A stretch of 10,708 nt of DNA from DASPKW01 sp038244055 (lineage in GTDB: Bacteria > Planctomycetota > Phycisphaerae > Tepidisphaerales > Tepidisphaeraceae): assembly GCA_038244055.1 (NCBI GenBank), contig JBBRTW010000237.1, positions 1-10,708 of the forward strand, read 5' to 3'. A program made the position numbers and the translations under genes. Shown in pieces: positions 5,459-10,708 of the stretch. The notes under the pieces were generated by a model. That model searched no databases. It was not told where the DNA came from and was given only the letters and a program-made list of their open reading frames with translations. How positions within the stretch are numbered: position 1 is the stretch's first letter; each line of letters opens with the position of its first letter.

Positions 5459-6790
5459 TCAGTCCACAATTCCCGCCTGCGTCGAAATCTGCATTGGAGC
5501 GGATTTTCCGAAGTTGCTCCCGGGGACAGCGTTCCCCGTCCCCCTGATCGTCAGCATCCGCTCCAGCGCCACGACCGCCCATTTCCGCGTCTTTTCATCC
5601 ACCTTGATCGGGTTGACGACTTTGCCCTCGAGCAGGTTGTCCAGCGCCCAGGCCATGTGAGGGAGGTCGATGCGGTACATCGTCGTGCAGAGGCATTGGC
5701 AGTCGGAGAGAACGATGATCTTCTGATCGGGGTGTTGGTGGGCCAGGCGATTGACGAGATGCACTTCCGTGCCGATGGCCCATTGCGTCCCCGGAGCGGC
5801 CGCCTCCACCTGCTTGACGATATACGCCGTGCTGCCGGCCATGTCCGCCTTCTGCACGACTTCCCATTTGCACTCCGGATGCACGATCACCTTCATGGCC
5901 GGATATTTCGCCCGCGCCTGATCCACATGTTCCGGCCGAAACAACGCATGCACCGAGCAGTGCCCCTTCCAAAGCACAAAGTCCGCCTCGCGCAGGGCGG
6001 CTTCGCTGTTGCCGCCGAGATCCTGCCGCGGGTCCCACACGACCATCTTTTCGAGCGGGTAGCCCATCGCATAGGCCGTGTTTCGGCCGAGATGTTGATC
6101 GGGGAAGAAGAGGATTTTTCGGGATGGGAGTTGCGAGTTGCGGGTTGCGAGTTGCGCGTTGTCAGTTGTCCGTGGTCCGTTGTCCGTTCCTGAGCGCGCC
6201 GGCGACGGACCACTGACAACGGACAACGGACCTTCTCGCTTCTCGCTTCTCGCTTCCAACTTCTCTTTTCCCAGAGCCCATTCGAGAACATCCCGGCAAT
6301 TCGATGAGGTGCAGACCGCACCGCCATGTTCGCCGACGAAGGCTTTGATCGCGGCCGATGAATTCATGTAGGTGATCGGGACGATCGTCTGATCCGGGCA
6401 GGTCTCCTGGAGCTGGGCCCACGCTTCGAGTGTCTGATCGAGGTTGGCCATATCCGCCATCGAGCAGCCCGCGCCCAAATCGGGCAGGATGACGCTCACG
6501 TTTTCGGGGGTGAGGATATCGGCGCTCTCGGCCATGAAATGCACGCCGCAGAAGAGGACGAATTCGATTCCCTTCTGGTCAGCCGCCTTGCGGGAGAGCT
6601 CGAAGCTGTCGCCCGTGAAATCGGCGAACTCGACGACGGCATCCTGCTGGTAGTGGTGGCCGAGGATGACGAGCTTTTGGCCGAGGGTCTGGCGGGCGGC
6701 CTGGATGCGGGCTTTGAGCTGGGGCTGCGAAAGCTGGCGATAGAGCGGCGGGAGGGGTTGCTGCCAGGCAATTTTGCTTTCGAAAGTCAT
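5459..6790 (-). CDS. nadA: Quinolinate synthase NadA with an in-frame repeat insertion
   Basis: NadA condenses iminoaspartate with dihydroxyacetone phosphate to quinolinate, an early step of NAD synthesis, using a [4Fe-4S] cluster. The 443-residue protein shows LGHHYQQDAVVEFADFTGDS (41-60), the cluster Cys81 in FCGVHFMAE, Cys160 in VCTSSN, PDQHLGRNTA (231-240), VHPEC (303-307), STAYIV (320-325), GTEVHL (340-345), and a CQCLC motif (364-368) whose last Cys is the likely third ligand. Residues 175-221 are a 47-residue insert encoded by the heptamer arrays at 6129-6269. It sits between WALG and RKILFFPDQ, where most family members have only a short turn. The last 28 or so residues are also an extension overlapping a palindromic repeat. 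The ATG at 6790 is chosen because family similarity begins just after it; an upstream ATG at 6889 would add 33 unrelated residues. The active-site motifs are all present, so the gene is probably functional. Confidence 0.93.
   Translation of the reverse strand: MTFESKIAWQQPLPPLYRQLSQPQLKARIQAARQTLGQKLVILGHHYQQDAVVEFADFTGDSFELSRKAADQKGIEFVLFCGVHFMAESADILTPENVSVILPDLGAGCSMADMANLDQTLEAWAQLQETCPDQTIVPITYMNSSAAIKAFVGEHGGAVCTSSNCRDVLEWALGKEKLEARSEKREGPLSVVSGPSPARSGTDNGPRTTDNAQLATRNSQLPSRKILFFPDQHLGRNTAYAMGYPLEKMVVWDPRQDLGGNSEAALREADFVLWKGHCSVHALFRPEHVDQARAKYPAMKVIVHPECKWEVVQKADMAGSTAYIVKQVEAAAPGTQWAIGTEVHLVNRLAHQHPDQKIIVLSDCQCLCTTMYRIDLPHMAWALDNLLEGKVVNPIKVDEKTRKWAVVALERMLTIRGTGNAVPGSNFGKSAPMQISTQAGIVD
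5522..5543. repeat. GGGGAC ... GTCCCC palindromic repeat within the nadA 3' end
   Basis: GGGGAC (5522-5527) and GTCCCC (5538-5543) are 6-bp arms with a 10-base spacer. An alternative pairing GGGGA-6-TCCCC (5522-5537) is nested in it. The element is translated as part of the NadA C-terminal extension (GTGNAVPG), beyond the conserved NadA fold. It may double as a 3' hairpin of the nadA message, but no T-run follows. Confidence 0.6.
6129..6269. repeat. Two phased heptamer arrays in inverted orientation inside nadA
   Basis: The left array has nine contiguous heptamers (6129-6191): AGTTGCG, AGTTGCG, GGTTGCG, AGTTGCG, CGTTGTC, AGTTGTC, CGTGGTC, CGTTGTC, CGTTCCT. After a 15-base spacer, nine more run from 6207 to 6269: GGACCAC, TGACAAC, GGACAAC, GGACCTT, three CTCGCTT, CCAACTT, CTCTTTT. 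The inner parts are inverted copies, with perfect 15-bp arms at 6174-6188 and 6218-6232. The total is 141 bp, or 47 codons, so the nadA frame is kept although the 7-bp unit is not a multiple of three. Confidence 0.9.
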
Positions 6791-6793
6791 GAT

Positions 6794-6812
6794 TAGTGTA
6801 ATTGTAACACTA
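6794..6812 (-). promoter_or_regulatory. Dyad overlapping a -10-like hexamer just upstream of nadA
   Basis: TAGTGT (6794-6799) and ACACTA (6807-6812) are perfect 6-bp arms around seven bases. They begin three bases upstream of the nadA ATG. On the minus strand the centre reads TACAAT (6806-6801), a good -10 match, so a protein bound at the dyad would cover the promoter. Transcription from it would leave a leader of only a few bases, and no Shine-Dalgarno is visible. A NAD-responsive repressor such as an NrtR, NadQ or NiaR type is a reasonable but unproven idea. Confidence 0.4.
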
Positions 6813-7001
6813 TCGTTGCGGAAAAGCGATGGGTCATCGTATCTTTCATGTAGCAAGGTCTTTATGTCGCGAACGCGCCGGTCCATCAACGACGGTTTGT
6901 CTGGCTTGTCCGGCCTGTCAGGTGGGCGCGCTCTATGCGGTTTTTTTCAACAAATCATGTCTTAACGGACGATACCTGCCCAGTGGCTGCGCTAGAGGCC
7001 C

Positions 7002-7046
7002 TAACCAGGCTTTTGCCCCATTGACCAAATAACCGCGTTTTTGCCC
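7002..7046 (+). repeat. Direct repeat TAACCnnGnTTTTGCCC, two copies 28 bp apart
   Basis: TAACCAGGCTTTTGCCC (7002-7018) and TAACCGCGTTTTTGCCC (7030-7046) match at 14 of 17 positions, with starts 28 bp apart (about two and two-thirds helical turns). They lie 110-155 bases before the porin ATG and could be tandem sites for an activator. No regulator is identified. Confidence 0.5.
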
Positions 7047-7132
7047 GGGAAACCGAGACCGGGTGAAAGTCTGAGCCGGTGGCACACCATTTGTCTTGGG
7101 TTCGCCGGCTAAATTCACCCGGGCTCATGCCC
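7044..7132 (+). promoter_or_regulatory. Foldable 5' leader of the porin gene with mutually exclusive helices
   Basis: A 9-bp helix CCGGGTGAA (7059-7067) with TTCACCCGG (7114-7122) encloses a second helix AGCCGG (7074-7079) with CCGGCT (7105-7110), separated by small internal loops. The 5' strand of the outer helix can instead pair with CCCGG at 7044-7048. Its 3' end overlaps a GGGC-TCAT-GCCC hairpin (7121-7132). The ribosome site GGAAGGAG lies just downstream. The alternative pairings resemble a regulatory leader. I do not recognise a known riboswitch class; in particular no cobalamin B12-box is present. Confidence 0.4.
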
Positions 7133-7157
7133 ATTTCTCGGAAGGAGCTTCTTTATC

Positions 7158-8411
7158 ATGTTCCATCGGAACAGCGTCGCTTTGTTTGCGGCTGGTGCGC
7201 TACTGGTATGCGCAGGATTCACTCAGGCGGCGGAGCCGCAATCTCCCAACTCGGCTGCCCTCGGCAAGCCGGTCTACCTCGCCGACACCGGCCCGGCCGA
7301 CACCTCCCTGATGGGATTGGCGGACAAGCTCGGCTTCGGCAAGACCCTCGGAAACTACGGCCTGACCATCGGCGGGTACATCGAAGGCTCGGTGACGTAC
7401 AATTTCCGCGACGTGCGCGGCAGTGAAGGCCGGGTTTTCGACTTCGAGAACCAGGACCCGACACTCAATCAGGCGGTCATCTATATCAACAAGGATATCG
7501 ATTGGACCAAGAACAAGGAGTTCCAGGTCGGCGGGCGCATGGAATGGATGTACGGCGCGGATGCCCGTCTGATCCACTCCAACGGGCTGTTCGACCACTA
7601 CGGCACCAATGACGGCCCGAACAACCAGTTCGACCTCACCCAGTTGTACCTGGATATTTTCATGCCGATCGGCACGGGCTTGAATGTACGCGTCGGTAAG
7701 TTCGTCACTCTGTTCGGCCAGGAAGTCATCAACCCGACCGGCAATGCCCTTTACTCCCACTCGTACCTCTTCGGGTACGCCATCCCCTTCACGCACACCG
7801 GCGCTTACGCCACCTACAACTTCAGCGATTCGCTGACGGTTGACGCCGGTTTCTCGCGCGGCTGGGAACAGTCGACCGAAGACAACAACGGCTGCTCGAT
7901 TGATATCTTCGGCCGCGTCACCTGGACCATCAATGCCAAGACCGGCACCAAGCTGCTGGTCACGGGCATCGGCGGCCCGGAGCGCGCCGGCAACAGTCAC
8001 GATTACCGCTATGTGCTGGATGCGATCTTCACGACCAACATCGGCGATAACGTTTCGCTGGCGATCAATGGCGACTACGGCTGGGAAGAAAACGCCGGGA
8101 CCGATGGCAAGGATGCCTCCTGGTACGGCGTGGCCGGTTATGTCGGCTATAAGTTCAGCGACATGGTCTCCCTCAACGTCCGCGGCGAGTGGTTCGAAGA
8201 TCCCGATGGCGCTCGCGGCCTGGGCACCACCGGCTCGGTCTACGAAGTTACCGTCGGCCTGAGCATCAAGCCGCTGGTCACCCAGAAGAACTGGGCCTCG
8301 CTGCAGATTCGTCCGGAAATCCGCTACGACTACGCCCAGGATGCGTTCTTCGATGGCGGCCTCAAGCACGATCAGTGGACTGTGGCGGTCGATGCCATCT
8401 TCGGCTTCTAA
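7158..8411 (+). CDS. Outer-membrane beta-barrel porin, BBP2 (OmpL-like) family
   Basis: The 417-residue protein has a Sec signal peptide (hydrophobic 7-21, probable cut after TQA at 24) and ends in a terminal aromatic, ...DAIFGF, typical of outer-membrane barrels. A short linker to about 65 precedes alternating strands. The BBP2 pattern is clear: LTIGGYIEGSVTYNF, then RVFDFENQDPTLNQAVIYIN, FDLTQLYLDIFMPIG, LNVRVGKFVTLFGQEV, and Tyr/Trp-rich strands to the end. It probably forms a passive diffusion channel; the substrate cannot be inferred. GGAAGGAG lies ten bases before the ATG. Codon use favours C-ending codons and AAG more evenly than neighbouring genes, which fits high expression. It has its own terminator and a long, structured leader, so it looks monocistronic. 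Confidence 0.9.
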   Translation: MFHRNSVALFAAGALLVCAGFTQAAEPQSPNSAALGKPVYLADTGPADTSLMGLADKLGFGKTLGNYGLTIGGYIEGSVTYNFRDVRGSEGRVFDFENQDPTLNQAVIYINKDIDWTKNKEFQVGGRMEWMYGADARLIHSNGLFDHYGTNDGPNNQFDLTQLYLDIFMPIGTGLNVRVGKFVTLFGQEVINPTGNALYSHSYLFGYAIPFTHTGAYATYNFSDSLTVDAGFSRGWEQSTEDNNGCSIDIFGRVTWTINAKTGTKLLVTGIGGPERAGNSHDYRYVLDAIFTTNIGDNVSLAINGDYGWEENAGTDGKDASWYGVAGYVGYKFSDMVSLNVRGEWFEDPDGARGLGTTGSVYEVTVGLSIKPLVTQKNWASLQIRPEIRYDYAQDAFFDGGLKHDQWTVAVDAIFGF

Positions 8412-8452
8412 GAACTGATCGATCAGGATTAGTTTGTCATCTTAAGTTCTCC

Positions 8453-8496
8453 CGGGCGTCGCGGCCCGAACCGCCGCGACGCCCGTTTGCTTTTTT
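8453..8496 (+). terminator. Rho-independent terminator after the porin gene
   Basis: A perfect 12-bp stem, CGGGCGTCGCGG (8453-8464) and CCGCGACGCCCG (8474-8485), with a 9-base loop is followed by TTTGCTTTTTT. It begins 41 bases after the porin stop. A separate 12-bp palindrome CTGATCGATCAG (8415-8426) lies just after the stop codon. Confidence 0.92.
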
Positions 8497-8532
8497 AATT
8501 TATTATCAATTACGGGCGGCACGGGGGCTGGC

Positions 8533-8538
8533 TACAAT
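8533..8538 (+). promoter_or_regulatory. Possible -10 hexamer (TACAAT) for the histidine kinase
   Basis: TACAAT lies seven bases before the ATG at 8546 and overlaps an earlier in-frame ATG at 8537. A transcript from it would start at or next to the 8546 ATG. The -35 region (TTACGG at 17 bp spacing) is poor. Confidence 0.35.
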
Positions 8539-8545
8539 GGGGCAA

Positions 8546-10708
8546 ATGCCAAAATTTGCTGGCGACGAAAAACCCCTGTTTGAAACATCTGAACTCGATT
8601 TGCATGCCGACAATATCATGCAGACGGTCCGCGAGCCGTTGCTGGTCCTGGATGGTGAATTGCGGGTGCTGACCGCCAATCGCGCGTTCTATCGCTCGTT
8701 CAAGGTGATGCCGGAAGAAACGGCGGGGCGGCTGATTTACGAGCTTGGCAATGGGCAATGGGACATCCCCGCGCTGCGGAAATTGCTGGAGGATCTCCTG
8801 CCCGCCAAGGGTGAGTTCAGCGATTATCTCGTCGAGCACGATTTTCCGGACATCGGGCTGAAGTCCATGCTGCTCAATGCCCGGCAACTTCACGATAAAG
8901 ACAAGCAGACCAAACTGATCCTGCTGGCCATCGAAGACATCACCCAGCGGCGGCGGGCGGATATCGAAGTGGCCCGGCAGCGCACCTGGTTCCAGACGAC
9001 TCTGGCCAGCATCGGCGACTCGGTCATCGCCACCGATGCCCAGGCCCGCATCACCTACCTGAATCCCACGGCCGAGAAGTTGACCGGCTGGCTTCAGCCG
9101 CAGGCGATGGGCAAGCCTCTGCATGAGGTCTTCAACATCGTCAATGAGGAAACCCGCAAGACGGTTGAAAGCCCGGTGACCAAAGCCATCCGCGAAGGTG
9201 TCATCGTCGGGCTGGCCAACCATACCGTGCTGATCGCCAGAGATGGCAGCGAGCGGGCGATCGATGACAGCGCCGCGCCCATTCGCGATGAGATCACCGG
9301 CGCGATCATGGGCGTGGTGATGGTCTTTCACGACATCACCGCACGAAGAGCGGCGGAAAATCTTCTGGAAGCTTCGGAGGTACGCTACCGCCGGTTGTTT
9401 GAGGCGGCGCACGATGGCATCCTCATGCTGAGCACCAGCACCCGCCGGATCACCGATGTCAACCCGTTCCTGATCGATCTGCTTGAATACCCGCGCGAGC
9501 ATTTCATCGGCAAGGAACTCTGGGAAATCGGCATCTTCCGCGACAAAGAGGCCAACCAGCAGGCGATGCAGGACCTGCAGGATAAGGGATCGATTCGTTT
9601 TGAAAACCTGCCATTGCAGGATTCCAACGGCCGGCGTCATCCGGTGGAAATCGTCGCCAACGTTTATCAGGAGGATCACCAGCCGGTCATCCAGTGCAAC
9701 ATCCGCGATATCGGCGAGCGCGTCCAGGTTGAGCGGCAACGCGAGGCGCTGCTCAGCAACGAGCAGTCCTCGAGGCTGGAAGCCGAGGCCGCCAATCGCT
9801 CCAAGGATTTATTCCTCGCCACCCTGAGCCACGAGGTGCGCACGCCCCTCAACGCCATTCTCGGCTGGGCGACCATCCTCCGCGCCGGCAACTGCACCGA
9901 GGCCGATGTGCAGGAGGGGATGGAAGTCATCGAGCGAAACTGCAAGGCCCAGGCGCAGCTCATCGAGGATGTGCTGGATGTATCGCGCATCGTCTCTGGC
10001 AAGATGCAGTTGCAGGTCGGCCCCTGCGAGCTGGTCGCGATCATCAACGCAGCGCTCGATGTCGTGCGGCCGGGGGCGCTGGCGAAAGGAATTCGGATCG
10101 AGACCCATCTCGATCCCGCGGCCAGCCGGGCTTCGTGCGATATGAACCGGATCCAGCAGGTCGTGTGGAACCTGCTGGCGAACGCGGTCAAGTTCACGCC
10201 CCGGGGCGGCGCGGTGCGTATCAAACTCGATCGCCAGGGCTCCACCTCGCGAATTGAGGTCAGCGATGAGGGACAGGGCATCAGCGCGGAATTCCTGCCC
10301 CATGTGTTCGACCGCTTCCGCCAGGCCGAAAGCAGCACCCGGCGGAAATTTGGCGGGCTGGGGCTGGGGCTTTCCATCGTCAAGCACATCGTGGAAATGC
10401 ACGGTGGCACGGTTGAAGCGGCCAGCCCGGGCGCGGGGCAGGGAGCGACCTTCACGGTCAACCTGCCGGTGCGGGCGGTGCAAGCGCCGGAGCCGGAGGG
10501 CCCACTCGCCGGCGAATGCGGCGAGGCGCCGGAATTGAACCTCCTGTCCGTGCGACTGGATGGATTGCGGGTGCTGGTGCTGGATGATGAGGCCGACGCC
10601 CGGCGCTTGCTTACCAGGGTGCTCGGCGAAGCCGGAGCGGTTGTCACTGCCGCCAGCACGGTCGCCCAAGCCCTGGCGGCGATCGAGAAGGTCAAGCCCC
10701 AGGTGCTG
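8546..10708 (+). CDS. Multi-PAS hybrid sensor histidine kinase (3' end outside window)
   Basis: The frame runs off the window, with 721 residues visible. No membrane segment is seen, so it should sense a cytoplasmic signal. Three PAS-like domains come first: about 20-135 (VREPLLVLDGELRVLTANRAF, with ELGNGQWDIP), about 150-265 (GDSVIATDAQARITYLNPTA), and about 278-395 (YRRLFEAAHDGILMLS). A coiled linker leads to the HisKA H-box LATLSHEVRTPLNAILG with His429. The ATPase domain has the N-box around Asn546 (NLLANAVKFTP), the G1 box DEGQGIS with Asp574, the F-box FDRFRQ, and the G2 box GLGLGLSIV. A receiver domain begins near 675 with the acidic pair Asp680-Asp681. Its phospho-acceptor Asp would lie past the window end. 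His429 would autophosphorylate and pass phosphate to that receiver. The start could instead be the ATG at 8537 (three codons longer); neither has a strong Shine-Dalgarno. The ligand and output are unknown. Confidence 0.93.
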   Translation, partial: MPKFAGDEKPLFETSELDLHADNIMQTVREPLLVLDGELRVLTANRAFYRSFKVMPEETAGRLIYELGNGQWDIPALRKLLEDLLPAKGEFSDYLVEHDFPDIGLKSMLLNARQLHDKDKQTKLILLAIEDITQRRRADIEVARQRTWFQTTLASIGDSVIATDAQARITYLNPTAEKLTGWLQPQAMGKPLHEVFNIVNEETRKTVESPVTKAIREGVIVGLANHTVLIARDGSERAIDDSAAPIRDEITGAIMGVVMVFHDITARRAAENLLEASEVRYRRLFEAAHDGILMLSTSTRRITDVNPFLIDLLEYPREHFIGKELWEIGIFRDKEANQQAMQDLQDKGSIRFENLPLQDSNGRRHPVEIVANVYQEDHQPVIQCNIRDIGERVQVERQREALLSNEQSSRLEAEAANRSKDLFLATLSHEVRTPLNAILGWATILRAGNCTEADVQEGMEVIERNCKAQAQLIEDVLDVSRIVSGKMQLQVGPCELVAIINAALDVVRPGALAKGIRIETHLDPAASRASCDMNRIQQVVWNLLANAVKFTPRGGAVRIKLDRQGSTSRIEVSDEGQGISAEFLPHVFDRFRQAESSTRRKFGGLGLGLSIVKHIVEMHGGTVEAASPGAGQGATFTVNLPVRAVQAPEPEGPLAGECGEAPELNLLSVRLDGLRVLVLDDEADARRLLTRVLGEAGAVVTAASTVAQALAAIEKVKPQVL

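Larger units (their letters stand above)
6791..7157. other. Divergent control region between nadA and the porin gene
   Basis: This 367-bp gap holds, from left to right, the nadA dyad, a short CGATG-GGT-CATCG palindrome (6827-6839), three degenerate 9-bp repeats (TTGTCTGGC, TTGTCCGGC, CTGTCAGGT at 6897-6923), a run of seven T (6942-6948), a 17-bp direct repeat pair (7002-7046), and a foldable leader (7044-7132). No convincing -35/-10 pair for the porin gene was found, and no coding frame is supported. Confidence 0.6.

Noticed and set aside
5417..6193. Plus-strand frame of 258 codons
   Set aside because: It is antisense to nadA. The C-terminal VAGCELRVV-like stretch is just the heptamer repeat read on the other strand.
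6791..6889. 33-residue N-terminal extension of NadA from the ATG at 6889
   Set aside because: The extra residues do not resemble NadA, and the frame crosses a dyad with a -10-like box. Similarity begins right after the ATG at 6790.
7044..7132. Cobalamin riboswitch suggested by GGGAAACC and GGTGAAA words
   Set aside because: The conserved B12-box and the GCCACTG element are absent, and the order of helices does not fit. Kept only as an unclassified structured leader.
7200..8369. Long open frame (389 codons) on the minus strand
   Set aside because: It lies entirely antisense to the porin gene. Its translation is Ala/Val/Asp-rich shadow sequence with no family features, as expected opposite a GC-rich, strongly biased gene.
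8510..9739. Long open frame (409 codons) on the minus strand
   Set aside because: It is antisense to the PAS region of the kinase and includes the intergenic stretch. All recognisable motifs are on the plus strand.
9676..10695. Two overlapping minus-strand frames opposite the kinase core
   Set aside because: The plus strand encodes the H, N, G1, F and G2 boxes here. The minus frames are Ser/Arg- or Arg/Gly-rich shadows.

Overview
The window looks like GC-rich chromosomal DNA from a planctomycete, most likely class Phycisphaerae. This rests on two membrane proteins that end in the same Cys4 zinc ribbon (CPxCGY[DN]L...CPECG), a tail common in planctomycete membrane proteins. A BBP2/OmpL-like porin shows that the cell has an outer membrane. 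Start codons often lack a clear Shine-Dalgarno, and short repeats are abundant in and between genes. The class-level placement is inference.

Layout. 2-664 (+): 3' part of a membrane protein with a C-terminal zinc ribbon, ending inside an octamer tandem repeat. 697-979: intergenic, with a dispersed inverted repeat. 980-1351 (-): DUF488-family protein. 1540-2430 (+): exported or membrane-anchored Ala/Pro-rich protein of unknown function. 2494-2610: interspersed repeat. 2663-3241 (+): four-helix membrane protein with the same zinc ribbon. 3242-3615: repeat-rich gap between convergent genes, containing a 150-bp MITE-like element flanked by a 9-bp direct repeat. 3616-4506 (-): metF. 4590-5326 (-): PIN toxin and antitoxin pair with an ATGA overlap. 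5459-6790 (-): nadA, carrying an in-frame block of heptamer repeats. 6791-7157: divergent control region with a possible nadA operator and a foldable leader. 7158-8411 (+): BBP2-type porin, followed by a strong terminator. 8546-10708 (+): cytoplasmic multi-PAS hybrid histidine kinase, cut by the window edge within its receiver domain.

The genes do not form one pathway. metF (one-carbon folate metabolism) and nadA (NAD biosynthesis) are housekeeping genes separated by a toxin-antitoxin module. The porin and the kinase are separated by a terminator and look independently transcribed. I see no new defence or biosynthetic system. The most unusual content is the small repetitive DNA: a MITE that landed in one arm of an older inverted repeat, paired hairpins with a compensatory base-pair change, and repeats that have entered coding sequence (nadA interior, nadA C-terminus, and the stop codon of the first gene).
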